NCBI GenBank assembly: GCA_003389215.1
Contig: QQVP01000135.1
Location: forward strand, 19,812 to 83,811
From: Planctomycetota bacterium
GTDB taxonomy: Bacteria; Planctomycetota; Planctomycetia; Pirellulales; UBA7805
Direction of reading: 5' to 3'
DNA length: 64,000 nucleotides
A program made the translations under genes and the position numbers. Under the pieces are notes generated by a model. That model did no database searches, was not told where the DNA came from, and saw only the letters and a program-made list of their open reading frames with translations. Below are positions 55,132 through 63,734 of this stretch, piece after piece; positions within the stretch are counted from its first letter, which is position 1, and each line of letters begins with the position of its first letter.

Positions 55132-55146
55132 TGAGACTCAATCTCA
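55132..55146. promoter_or_regulatory. Fur-box-like 7-1-7 palindrome
   Basis: TGAGACTCAATCTCA is a 7-1-7 inverted repeat with one mismatch, the geometry and TGAGA half-site of bacterial Fur boxes. Placed just after the -10 of the ferredoxin gene, it would block transcription when iron is plentiful. The neighbouring bfd and bfr genes make iron control credible. Confidence 0.5.
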
Positions 55147-55167
55147 TCAGAGGACAGGCGCAGTTTG

Positions 55168-55449
55168 ATGTCAGCGACCACCCTACCCGTTCAAGAAGCG
55201 GAACGAATTGATCGGCTGATTTGCCACTGCTTCCAAGTCGTGGAGTCGACGATCCGCCAGGCGATCGACGCCCAGGGCGCCGACTCACTCAACGATGTGC
55301 TCGACCAGACGTGCGCCGGCCGTGGCTGCAACGCCTGCCACCTGCGTATCCGCCGGATGCTCGCCGGCGACTTGGACCCCTGCGGCCCGTTCTCTCCCTG
55401 CGAGGGCTGCGGTCTGGCCAACAAGCTTTGCGAGTGCCCGGCCGGTTAG
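55168..55449 (+). CDS. bfd: Bacterioferritin-associated ferredoxin-like [2Fe-2S] protein
   Basis: The 93-residue protein has the BFD-fold cysteine pattern ICHC (C19, C21) and CNAC (C54, C57) around a short helical domain; these should hold a [2Fe-2S] cluster. BFD proteins release iron from bacterioferritin under iron starvation. It differs from the usual ~65-residue BFD by an added C-terminal tail with further cysteines (C72, C78, C81, C88, C90). The ATG at 55168 follows AGAGGA. Bacterioferritin lies just downstream on the other strand and a Fur-box-like site just upstream. Confidence 0.82.
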   Translation: MSATTLPVQEAERIDRLICHCFQVVESTIRQAIDAQGADSLNDVLDQTCAGRGCNACHLRIRRMLAGDLDPCGPFSPCEGCGLANKLCECPAG

Positions 55450-55524
55450 CCGCCCGTCCGAAAGGCGACTTGGTCCGACAGGCAACTGGTCCGACGAGCG
55501 ACGCGCCCGGGGTGCTGCTCGTCC

Positions 55525-55584
55525 GAAGTGGCAGCGACACGGGCGAAGCGGCAGCGACACGGGCGAAGTGGCAGCGACACGGGC
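55525..55584. repeat. 20-bp tandem repeat, three copies
   Basis: GAAGTGGCAGCGACACGGGC occurs three times head-to-tail at 55525, 55545 and 55565, the middle copy differing by one base. It fills the short space between the convergent bfd-like and bacterioferritin genes and is not coding. Confidence 0.85.
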
Positions 55585-55651
55585 CACCGCTCGTCGCCCC
55601 CAGCGGTCTTTCGCGACCGACGATCTTCTCGCGTCGTTCTCGCGTCGCCGG

Positions 55652-56131
55652 CTATCCCGAAGACTTGGCGATCTGCTGGGCCAGGTAGTTCTTGATGCCG
55701 ACCTGATCGATCAGTTCCAGCTGCGCCTCGCACCAGTCGATGCTCTCTTCCGATTCCACGATCATGCGTTCCATCAGCTCTTTGCTGCCGCCGTCTTTCT
55801 CTTCCAGGGCCAGCGGGATCGCTTCGTTGTAGGTCTTCACGCCCTTCAGCTCCATCTCGAGGCTGTTGCGGATCTGATCGAGCGGGGTCGCGCCGACCTG
55901 GATCACATCGTAGCGGGCGATTTCCGGAACGCCGTCGAGGAACAGGATGCGATCGATCATCTCCTCGGCATGTTTCATTTCCTCCATCGACTCCGAGTAG
56001 AAGTGCGCGGCCAGCTTTTCGAATCCCCAGTCGCTGCACATCTTGGAGTTGATGAAGTAGAGGTTGATGGCCGTCAATTCGATCGTCAGACCGGCGTTGA
56101 GCGCCTCGATGACGCGTTCGCTTCCCTTCAT
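55652..56131 (-). CDS. bfr: Bacterioferritin with altered ferroxidase site
   Basis: The 159-residue protein aligns end-to-end without gaps with E. coli Bfr over the motifs recalled. Conserved are E18, Y25, E51, the haem-ligand M52, H54 and E94. At the remaining two ferroxidase positions, E127 and H130, the sequence reads Ser127 and Ser130 within VESEESIDW. A haem-binding role looks preserved while the diiron oxidase centre may be inactive or rebuilt. A GGGGAGAG sequence precedes the ATG at 56131. It stores iron in the cytoplasm and is convergent with the BFD-like gene. Confidence 0.92.
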   Translation of the reverse strand: MKGSERVIEALNAGLTIELTAINLYFINSKMCSDWGFEKLAAHFYSESMEEMKHAEEMIDRILFLDGVPEIARYDVIQVGATPLDQIRNSLEMELKGVKTYNEAIPLALEEKDGGSKELMERMIVESEESIDWCEAQLELIDQVGIKNYLAQQIAKSSG

Positions 56132-57065
56132 TGTGACTCTCCCCGTGAATGTTCGTAGGTTCAGGCATCAAGTAGAGCGCCGATTCTAAGCACCCCGTTG
56201 CGAATTTGCCAGTGAGGGAAGATTCGGCAAGCACGACGGACGTCGATACGAGGGACGCGGCAAGTCCCGACACCACACACGCACGAGTCGCACGCGTTGC
56301 CGGCAAACCGCTTCACGATCGCACTGGCGCGTTGATGAGAATGGGTATCGAATGCGCCTCGTCGATCGTAGCGCCGCGCGGCAAGTGTGCGACATCGAGA
56401 GGGCGAAGGCCGTCGCGTCGGCGCTCCCTCATCCCCCGGCGACTAATCCGTTCTCGTCTCCCGACTAGGTGGTCTTGCGGTGAATGTCCTTCATGTCCTT
56501 CAAGCGAATGGCGGCCGCCGGCGGCCGCCGCTGGGACCTGGGCGAGTTCGTGCTTCCCTCCGCCGCCGTTCAGCAGTCGGCCACGCCTGACGACGACTTG
56601 CTCACCTTCTTCGAGAGCACCGATTACGATACGCCGCAGGGCTCACCACGCCGCGCTGTTCGATGTGCGTTGGTTTGCGGCACGGTCTCGTCGCTCGTCG
56701 CTGCGGTACATCAACAACAACTTGTCAATTGCCAGGCCCGGCGCGGGCCTTTCCAAGTTGCGACAGTTCGACGTTCAGCGGGTTTCCCGACCACCCGGGT
56801 TACGTCGGGTCCCTCGCTGTGTGTAGTTGGCCGACCAAGACGCCGCTCTACGTGAATCTCTGAAGAATATCTGGCAGTTCGTCTTGACGTCGATTGCGGA
56901 GGTGTATACTGACGAGCAGAAGTGGGCAGCCTCCGGGGGCGGACTCCCCGCTGGGCAGGATGCACTGTGATCGGCAGGCAGGCAAATCGCTTGCACGAAC
57001 CGTCGAGGCAGGAGCTTTTCTGCGGCGAGAAGAGGGACAGTTTGACGATGCAGGAGTGCAGGTCG
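56132..57065. other. Long non-coding or degraded stretch upstream of the PEP-CTERM gene
   Basis: The 934 bases hold the bfr promoter and no confident gene. An open frame at 56484-56855 and an overlapping one at 56206-56826 show unconvincing protein composition. The peptides around 56660-56800 look more like a decayed gene than a living one. An AT-poor, low-structure sequence. Confidence 0.4.
56183..56211 (-). promoter_or_regulatory. Putative promoter of bacterioferritin
   Basis: On the minus strand TGGCAA (56211-56206), a 17-base spacer, then TAGAAT (56188-56183), a good -10. The transcript would start about 45 bases before the bfr ATG. Confidence 0.4.
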
Positions 57066-58928
57066 ATGGCAGGGTTGCGATCACTTTCTGTTTGCGCCTT
57101 CCTATTGCTGTTACCGCAGCTGGCGACGGCCTCCTCGTTCGTTCACCTCAACACCGATTACGGAGTCTACGGCGAGCCCCCCTTGCCGACCCTGCCCGCG
57201 GCAGGCGGCGTCTTTCTCGATCCTGCGTTCGGGACGCCGATCATGCGGGTTTCCGACGAGCAGGACGGGCCCAACAACCTGACCGCTTATTCGCACTGGC
57301 CCACCTTCAACGTCGACAGCACGCGACTGCACTTTTCGGGCGAGACGCCGACGCTCTACGAGTTCGACCCCGAGACGTTCACCCTGGGCGAAAAATCGAC
57401 GCTCTGGAGTTCGACGAATCTCAACTGGGAGGATTCGGTCTGGAGTGGTATCGACCCCGATGTGATCTATGCTCGCCGCGGACTGGAGCTGTACAGCCAT
57501 AACGTCGCGACTCGAGAGACGACGTTGGTCAAGGATTTTTCCACGGCGCTGCCGGAGGGGGTGTCGGCCGGCCACCTCGGGCACATGAGCAGGAGCCTGG
57601 ACGACAACCGGTTTGCCTTCATGCTCCGATCGCCGGGTCCCGATTACGATTCGCTCGGCTACATCGCTTGGGACCGGGGACAAGACGAACTGCTGTTGCA
57701 TCAGGAAGAGTGGATTCACGCGGTTCACCTGGACAAGTCGGGCGAACATCTGCTCGTCAAGACCGGCCAGCAAGGCAGAGGGGTGATCGAGTCCCGTGTA
57801 TTCAATCTGGATGAAGGCCAGCAGTTCGATCTCGTGGACGACGCCCCGGACTACTCGCCCGGTCACTACGACCTGGGCGTGGGCAAGATCGTCGGCACGG
57901 ACAATTGGCGAAAGAGCATCACCATTCGCGACGCCGACACGCCCCACGAGAGCGACGTGCTGATCCAGTTCGAGGACTGGAAGAACGGTCCGGTTCATCT
58001 TTCGATGCTCGGCGACAACGAGGACTGGATCGTCGTCAGCTCGAATTCCAATGAACCTGTGAACAACGCCTTCGACAACGAGATCTTTCTGCTGGCGACC
58101 GACGGCAGCGGCGAAGTGCGACGCGTGGCCCACCATCGTTCGGTGTTCAACAGCTATTGGGACAGTGCCCGCGCCAACGTCAGTCGGGACGGCAACTTCA
58201 TTGCCTTCACGTCCAATTGGGGCGACAGCGGTCGCCGCGATGTCTTCATCGCTTCGCTGAAGTCCTTTCTCTACGGCGACCTCGACAACGACGGCGATGT
58301 CGACATCCAGGGAGACATGCTCAAGGCCTTCTCCAACTTCACGGGCCCCGGCGATTTTCAGAAGACCCGAGCCGAGGGCGATGTCGGTCCCTTGCCGGGG
58401 GGCGACGGGGACGTCGACAGCGAAGACCTGATGATCATCTATCGCGAATTTACCGGACCGGGGTCGGAGTTCGGGCAGCTGGGCGGAGCGGCCGAGGCGG
58501 GCGATCCGGCCGTGCCCGATCTGGTTTACGACGCCGCAACCGGCGAGGTGATTCTCGACGCCGATGGCAGTTCAATTCTCGCCTATGTGCTGCAAACGAC
58601 CAGCAACGGTTTCCTTCCCGACCAACACACCACGATTCTCGACAGCGTCGGCACGACCTCGACCTCGGAGCTTTCCGAGTTCGCCCTGACGCCCGGCTCC
58701 GGTTCCATTGGCGCGGTCTTTCCCGTGGGCCTGAATCTGGCCGGACTCACGGCACTGCTCTCGGCCAACGAAGTTATTCTTGCGCTCGGTACCGATCCGG
58801 TGGCCTTCGACCTCGTGGTCGTCAATGCCTCGTCGCCCGAGCCCGCTGCGGCGGCCCTGGCCGCGCTCGCTCTCGCGGGCCTGGCTCTTTACGGTGTCCG
58901 CCGCCGTCGATCGCCGCGCTTTGTTTAG
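57066..58928 (+). CDS. Secreted beta-propeller protein with dockerin-like repeats and PEP-CTERM tail
   Basis: A 620-residue exported protein. The signal peptide (LSVCAFLLLLPQLATAS) is followed by a TolB/WD-like propeller (about 30-400) with repeated PTFNVDSTRLHFSGETPTLY-type blades. A pair of dockerin-like loops (GDLDNDGDVDIQGD and GDGDVDSEDLM, about 403-460) precedes a module starting PDLVYDAATGEV (about 480-595) that is nearly the same as the second copy in the protease at 18323, and a PEP-CTERM signal (SPEPAAAA, hydrophobic helix, RRRR). The ATG at 57066 was chosen for the AGGAG upstream; an upstream Met at 57048 is possible. Role unknown. Confidence 0.85.
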   Translation: MAGLRSLSVCAFLLLLPQLATASSFVHLNTDYGVYGEPPLPTLPAAGGVFLDPAFGTPIMRVSDEQDGPNNLTAYSHWPTFNVDSTRLHFSGETPTLYEFDPETFTLGEKSTLWSSTNLNWEDSVWSGIDPDVIYARRGLELYSHNVATRETTLVKDFSTALPEGVSAGHLGHMSRSLDDNRFAFMLRSPGPDYDSLGYIAWDRGQDELLLHQEEWIHAVHLDKSGEHLLVKTGQQGRGVIESRVFNLDEGQQFDLVDDAPDYSPGHYDLGVGKIVGTDNWRKSITIRDADTPHESDVLIQFEDWKNGPVHLSMLGDNEDWIVVSSNSNEPVNNAFDNEIFLLATDGSGEVRRVAHHRSVFNSYWDSARANVSRDGNFIAFTSNWGDSGRRDVFIASLKSFLYGDLDNDGDVDIQGDMLKAFSNFTGPGDFQKTRAEGDVGPLPGGDGDVDSEDLMIIYREFTGPGSEFGQLGGAAEAGDPAVPDLVYDAATGEVILDADGSSILAYVLQTTSNGFLPDQHTTILDSVGTTSTSELSEFALTPGSGSIGAVFPVGLNLAGLTALLSANEVILALGTDPVAFDLVVVNASSPEPAAAALAALALAGLALYGVRRRRSPRFV

Positions 58929-59092
58929 TCGCCGTCGCTGGGCGATGCGAGTTTCCTGTTGCCGACCGGGACGGGCTTGGGAACGCGGCGCGTCAAGTTT
59001 AGCGCCGGCGAAGAGGCCGCCTGCTTCGAGTTGTCGCTGGCCGATTGACCTTATTGCGGCGGCCATCCGCGTCGGGCCAGACCGGCCAGTCC

Positions 59093-59121
59093 TTGACCTG
59101 TGCCGATGTCGGCGAGATAAT
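59093..59121 (+). promoter_or_regulatory. Strong putative promoter of the molybdenum-enzyme operon
   Basis: TTGACC (59093-59098, five of six) and GATAAT (59116-59121, five of six) with an ideal 17-base spacer, the best promoter match seen in this window. It is about 240 bases upstream of the Fe-S subunit start. Confidence 0.6.
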
Positions 59122-59288
59122 CGGCCTCGCTGTCTGAACCTCGTGGTCGACGTCATGATTTGCGATTTCTTCGTCCCTCTGCCCGCCGCGGATACGCGAG
59201 GGCGATCTCTCAGCTCGGGGCATCTCGACCGGTTCACGTGAGTTGCCCGCAACTAGCGGCGGCGTGTCCGTAGCGAGTTACTCACTCG

Positions 59289-59311
59289 ACCTGGTGTGAT
59301 CACGACCAGGT
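59289..59311 (+). promoter_or_regulatory. Hairpin in the operon leader
   Basis: ACCTGGT and ACCAGGT are perfect 7-base complements enclosing GTGATCACG, which contains an 8-base palindrome. It lies 55 bases before the GTG start. It could regulate translation or bind a regulator; no named family is recognised. Confidence 0.35.
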
Positions 59312-59365
59312 GCTCGTCCGTCGTCGCCAGCAGTCCCTGGCCAATCCGACGACGGAGATTCCTGC

Positions 59366-60208
59366 GTGACACAAGACAGAAATACGACCGACCCAAACGA
59401 CCGCCGCGACTTTCTCAAGAAGGCGTCCGCGGCGCTGACGATCCTTCCGCTGGCGGCGGCGCGGGCGGAGGGCGCCGCAGCGATGCCCCGTCAAGATGGC
59501 GTCGCCAAGCACTTTCAACCGGAAGAGTTTTGGCGCGAGCGAATGGAGCCGCCCGACGACGGCCAGAAGCTCGGTTGGTTTGTCGATACGCGGCGCTGCT
59601 TCGGCTGCCACGCCTGTGAGGTGAGCTGCAAGGCCGAGAACGACGTGCCGCTGGGCAAATTCATTCGGCAGACGTTCTATAAAGACGTCGGCGAGTATCC
59701 CCGCGTGGCGCGGATGTTCTTGCCGATGGCCTGCCAGCACTGCGAAGACGCGCCCTGCATCAAGGCCTGTCCCTGTGGGGCTCTGAAGAAGGGCGCCGGC
59801 GGCACGGTCGTGGTCGACTACAACACCTGCTGTGGCCATGCGACCTGCGTCGAGGTCTGCCCCTATGGCGCGATTTACATGGACCCGGTCGCCAAGCAGG
59901 CCGTGAAGTGTCACAACTGCTACCACCGCACGGAGCAAGGTATGGAACCGGCCTGTGTGCCGACCTGTCCGTCCGAGGCGCTCTACTTCGGCGACGTCAG
60001 CGATCCGGAGTCGAAGATCAGCCAGGCGATGCGCGAGGCGGAAACCGCCGACGGACCGCTGTCGCAACTTCGCCCGGAAAAGAACACCCGGCCGCAGATG
60101 TGGTTCGCCGGTCCGGCACCGGTCGAGGCCGAGCCGGACATTCCCCGCGAGGGCGAGTCGTACCATCCCGAGGCCTACAACATTCACAACTGGAAGCAAA
60201 CGTCATGA
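59366..60208 (+). CDS. Tat-exported 4x[4Fe-4S] electron-transfer subunit of a molybdenum oxidoreductase
   Basis: A 280-residue DmsB/NrfC-like subunit with a Tat leader (NDRRDFLKKA and a hydrophobic stretch). Four clusters of four Cys are readable: CFGCHACEVSC, CQHCEDAPCIKAC, CCGHATCVEVC with its neighbours, and CHNCYHRTEQ...CVPTC. The start is GTG at 59366 preceded by GGAG. It passes electrons between the catalytic subunit and a membrane or soluble partner. Its stop overlaps the catalytic subunit start by ATGA (60205-60208). No NrfD-type membrane anchor is visible in the window. Confidence 0.9.
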   Translation: MTQDRNTTDPNDRRDFLKKASAALTILPLAAARAEGAAAMPRQDGVAKHFQPEEFWRERMEPPDDGQKLGWFVDTRRCFGCHACEVSCKAENDVPLGKFIRQTFYKDVGEYPRVARMFLPMACQHCEDAPCIKACPCGALKKGAGGTVVVDYNTCCGHATCVEVCPYGAIYMDPVAKQAVKCHNCYHRTEQGMEPACVPTCPSEALYFGDVSDPESKISQAMREAETADGPLSQLRPEKNTRPQMWFAGPAPVEAEPDIPREGESYHPEAYNIHNWKQTS

Positions 60209-63072
60209 GTGGTCAACCGTCGCGCCGCGCATTCTTGAAGCTCGGCTTGGCCGCCGGCGGCAGCGCCGCCGTGGTGGGCCTGACCGGCTGTCAGCCTTCG
60301 TCGGCGGGCCCTCCTGCCGAGGCGACGCCCGACGGCGCAGCAGCCGGGACAGATGCCGCCAACCCGTTGAACAGCGCCACCGCAGCGGACACGCCCCAAC
60401 TGCCGCGCGGCATCGATCTCGAAAAGTGGCGTCGCCTTCGTGGCAAGCCGTACGAGCTCGGCCGCTTCGGCGCGATGCCGGGTGTCTGTCGCCTGCCCGG
60501 TCCGCAGACCAAACGCAACTGGCCCGATCGCGACAAGTACAAGGACGTCAAAAAGGTGCCCGGCATGTGCCAGCTCTGCAGCACGGTCTGCGGTATCATC
60601 GGCTACGTCAAAGACGGTCGCGTGATCAAGGTCGAAGGCAACCCCAACGACCCCAACAGCCGCGGACATCTCTGCGCCCGCGGCCACGCCGGCCTGAATC
60701 ACCTCTACCATCCCGAGCGACTGCTCTTCCCGCTCAAGCGGGTTGGAGCTCGCGGCGAAGGCAAGTGGAAGCGGATCAGCTGGGACGAAGCCCTCGACGA
60801 GATCGCCGCGCGACTCAAGGCCGTTCGCGAGAGCGGCCGACCCGAGGAGTTCGCCTTTCACCAGGGTCGCCAACGCAGCAAGGACGCGCTCAAACGGTTT
60901 CTCGATGCTTTCGGCACCAAGACCCAACTGAGCCACCGGGCCCTTTGTTCCGGCAATCGACGGGCGGCCAACCTCACGTATTTGTGGGAGAGCGATTGGG
61001 ATCTGAACGACGTCGAGCACTCGAAGTACATCCTCAATTTCGGCTCGAACGCCTTCGAGGCCCATCAGGGTCACGTCCCCTTTGCCACGCGAATTCAGAA
61101 CGGACGATTCCGCAACGGTGCCAAGCTGGTCACCTTCGACGTGCGGCTATCGAACACTGCGGGCGGGAGCGACGAGTGGTTCGCCCCGTTCCCCGGCACC
61201 GACGGGGCGATCGCCCTGGCGATGAGTCACGCGATTCTCGAAGCAGATCGTCACGATGCGCAGTTCATCGAAGATTGGACGAACATCTCGGTCGAGGCGC
61301 TCCGCGATCATCTGGCCCAGTACACGCCCGAGTGGGCCGCCGAGGTCAGTGGCGTTCCGGCCGCCGATATCCGTCGCATCGCCCTCGAGTTCGCCGCAGC
61401 CGCGCCGGCCGCCACCACCATGTGCAATCGCGGCAGTTCGGCGCACATCAACGGTTTCTACAACGATCGCGCGATTCAGTTGCTCAACGCCGTGGTCGGC
61501 AGCGTCGGCAAGCAGGGCGGTTGGTGCTGGTCACCCTGGGGCGGACTCGATCCGCTGGTCAAGACCCCGCCCATGCCGCCGGGGGCCAAGACCTGGAGCG
61601 TACTGGAAGATCCGCCCGAGTATCCGCTGGCCAACGTCTGGCGGCGGATGCGTGTCGGCGAAGTGGTTTATCTCTATCTCTTGCAGGGTCGCGCCAAGCT
61701 GCAGGCCTATATGACCTACAACCTCGACTCGCCGCTCACGTGGCCCGAGGAGAGTCTCACCCAGCAGGTGTTGACCGACGAAAACCTGATCAAGTTTCAT
61801 GTCTGCATCAATTGCTTCTACAACGAAACGGCCCATTACGCCGACATCGTCTTGCCCTGGGCGACCTACCTGGAGCGTTGGGACCTCGACGCCCGCGGCT
61901 CGTACAACCTGCGACCCTACGTGGGACTTCGCACGCCGATGATCGAACCGCTCGGCGAGGCCAAGGATGTTCGCGAGTTCTTTCCGGAGCTGGCCAGGCG
62001 TATCGGCGGCGGGATGGAGAAGTGGTACGAAGACTCCGTCGAAGAGTACATGCAGAAGTGGGCGGCCAACGTGCCGGAAAACCCTGAGACCGGCAAGCGC
62101 GGCCTGGAGCGTCTGCTTGAGGAGGGGGCCTGGGAGGGCGATCGCGAGCCCTACTACGAGCCGTACCTGCGCGCGCTCTCGGCAGAAGACATGAAAGGGG
62201 CCAGTGTCGACGACGCGACCGGCCTGGTGAGCAAGGACGGCGTCGGCATCGGCATTTTGCACAAGGGTCAACCGCTCCGTGGTTTCGCTACGCCCAGTCG
62301 CAAGTTCGAAGTCCGCAGCCTGTTCGTCGAGAAGATCGGCCGCAATGAAGATTGCTCAGAGTTGATTGCCCGCAGCGGGGTGACCAAGACGAAGAACCGC
62401 CCGGCCATTCACCAGGGCAACGACGTCGAGGTCGACGCGATGCCCTCTTGGTTCCAACCGCGCGAGCATCAGAATCTGGCCGACGACGAACTGGTGATGA
62501 CCAGCTTCAAATGGAACGTCCACAACCATGGCCGCACGATGAACTTGAAGTGGCTGGCCGAAATCGTGCATACGAACCCCGCCTGGTTGAATCCGCAGAC
62601 GGCCGCCCGATTGGGTCTGGCCGACGGCGATTGGATCGAGTTGACTTCCTATTACTCGGCGGAGCTCGCGGCCCGCTCTCCGCACCTGGGGCGCGACGAC
62701 CTGGCCGAACAGGACGGCCGCCAGGTCGTGGCCACCATGCGGGTGCCGATCGTCACCATGCAAGGCATTCATCCGCAGGCCATCGCCATGAGCAATAGCT
62801 GCGGTCACTGGCAATATACCAGCGTCGCCCAGGCCCGCCGGAAACCGCGCGAAACGGGACATCTCGTCGGCAGCGACGGCGAGACCTATCGCGATGCCGA
62901 CTGGGAACGCAATATGTGGTGGGAAGATCATTCCGACGGCGACCCGGCCAAGTGGCGACGCAACACGGGCAACGGCTGGAACCAGAATCGCCTGATGCCG
63001 ATCGCTCCCGATCCGGTCAGCGGACAACAGGCCTTCCACGACACCGTGGTCAAGATTCGCAAGGTAGGCTGA
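60205..63072 (+). CDS. Tat-exported molybdopterin oxidoreductase, catalytic subunit
   Basis: A 955-residue DMSO reductase-family enzyme with a Tat leader (PSRRAFLKLGLAAGG) that also ends in a possible lipobox (LTGC). The N-terminal [4Fe-4S] motif is CQLCSTVCGI...C, with the fourth Cys in HLCARGHAG. Molybdopterin-binding segments include FGSNAFEAHQGHV and SPWGGLDPL. The residue expected to bind Mo may be the Cys of HRALCSGNRRAAN, as in polysulfide/thiosulfate and nitrate reductases. The C-terminal MopB domain ends with a molybdopterin dinucleotide motif (SNSCGHWQYTS). Substrate not identifiable; a PsrA/PhsA-type sulfur reductase is one candidate. Confidence 0.9.
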   Translation: MSGQPSRRAFLKLGLAAGGSAAVVGLTGCQPSSAGPPAEATPDGAAAGTDAANPLNSATAADTPQLPRGIDLEKWRRLRGKPYELGRFGAMPGVCRLPGPQTKRNWPDRDKYKDVKKVPGMCQLCSTVCGIIGYVKDGRVIKVEGNPNDPNSRGHLCARGHAGLNHLYHPERLLFPLKRVGARGEGKWKRISWDEALDEIAARLKAVRESGRPEEFAFHQGRQRSKDALKRFLDAFGTKTQLSHRALCSGNRRAANLTYLWESDWDLNDVEHSKYILNFGSNAFEAHQGHVPFATRIQNGRFRNGAKLVTFDVRLSNTAGGSDEWFAPFPGTDGAIALAMSHAILEADRHDAQFIEDWTNISVEALRDHLAQYTPEWAAEVSGVPAADIRRIALEFAAAAPAATTMCNRGSSAHINGFYNDRAIQLLNAVVGSVGKQGGWCWSPWGGLDPLVKTPPMPPGAKTWSVLEDPPEYPLANVWRRMRVGEVVYLYLLQGRAKLQAYMTYNLDSPLTWPEESLTQQVLTDENLIKFHVCINCFYNETAHYADIVLPWATYLERWDLDARGSYNLRPYVGLRTPMIEPLGEAKDVREFFPELARRIGGGMEKWYEDSVEEYMQKWAANVPENPETGKRGLERLLEEGAWEGDREPYYEPYLRALSAEDMKGASVDDATGLVSKDGVGIGILHKGQPLRGFATPSRKFEVRSLFVEKIGRNEDCSELIARSGVTKTKNRPAIHQGNDVEVDAMPSWFQPREHQNLADDELVMTSFKWNVHNHGRTMNLKWLAEIVHTNPAWLNPQTAARLGLADGDWIELTSYYSAELAARSPHLGRDDLAEQDGRQVVATMRVPIVTMQGIHPQAIAMSNSCGHWQYTSVAQARRKPRETGHLVGSDGETYRDADWERNMWWEDHSDGDPAKWRRNTGNGWNQNRLMPIAPDPVSGQQAFHDTVVKIRKVG

Positions 63073-63074
63073 CG

Positions 63075-63713
63075 ATGGCGGCGACCGCGTCTTCATTGCG
63101 ACGAGATCCGGCCGCGGCCCGCAGCGGCATGTATCGCCTGCTCGCGCGTCTGTGGCTTCAGGAAGTGGACGCCGCCCTGCTCGCGGAGCTGTGCCGGCAG
63201 CCGCTGGGCGAGGCGTTCGTCGCGGCCGGCGGCGTGCTGCCTGCTGCCAGTGACGAGGTGACGACGGTGCTCGAGCCGCTCGCCGTCGACTACTGCCGCT
63301 TGTTCATCGGCCCTAGCGATCATCTGCCGCCCTATCAATCGGTTTGGCAGACCGGCCAGTTTCAGGGCGCGACAATCCCGTCGCTCGAGGCCTTCATCGA
63401 CGTGATCGGCTATGACGTCGATCGACTGCCGTCGGGCACGATGCTCGATCATCTCGGCGTGCAGTTGGACATGCTGGGTCATGTCTTGGGCGAGGTGGCC
63501 ACGATGCCCTCGGACGAGGCGTGGCAGATCGCCGACGCCTTCTTCTACGCGCATCTGCGTTGGCCCATCGAGTTGCTCACCGCCGCGGCGGATCGCGCCG
63601 ATTCGCCCTTCTATCGAGCTGTCGTCGAGATGACCCGTGCATTTCTCGAATCGGAAGTCGCGGCCGACTCACGCGCCCCCGCCGCCGCGCACGATGCTTC
63701 GCCACCCACATAG
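63075..63713 (+). CDS. TorD/DmsD-like molybdoenzyme chaperone
   Basis: A 212-residue all-helical protein with LAVDYCRLFIGPSDHLPPYQSVW, the hallmark of TorD-family chaperones that guard Tat substrates until their cofactor is inserted. The gene starts two bases after the catalytic-subunit stop, completing an Fe-S/catalytic/chaperone operon. Its client is almost certainly the 955-residue subunit. The acidic, Ala-rich C-terminus is of no known use. Confidence 0.87.
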   Translation: MAATASSLRRDPAAARSGMYRLLARLWLQEVDAALLAELCRQPLGEAFVAAGGVLPAASDEVTTVLEPLAVDYCRLFIGPSDHLPPYQSVWQTGQFQGATIPSLEAFIDVIGYDVDRLPSGTMLDHLGVQLDMLGHVLGEVATMPSDEAWQIADAFFYAHLRWPIELLTAAADRADSPFYRAVVEMTRAFLESEVAADSRAPAAAHDASPPT

Positions 63714-63734
63714 TGGCAACCGGCATGGGCATCG

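Larger units (their letters stand above)
54703..55167. other. Intergenic region with regulatory elements
   Basis: Contains a short direct repeat GATGCCCCAT (54732-54741 and 54750-54759), a hairpin AGGTCGC...GCGACCT (55015-55021 and 55032-55038), and the ferredoxin promoter and Fur-box-like site near its right end. No protein is supported. Confidence 0.5.
58929..59365. other. Long leader region of the molybdenum-enzyme operon
   Basis: The 437-base spacer carries a strong promoter (59093-59121), giving about 240 bases of untranslated leader, and a perfect stem (59289-59311) shortly before the GTG. No gene is supported. Possible open frames are shadows of the PEP-CTERM gene end. Confidence 0.5.

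Noticed and set aside
56484..56855. 123-codon plus-strand frame before the PEP-CTERM gene
   Set aside because: No ribosome binding site, no recognisable motif and an Arg-rich shadow-like C-terminus.
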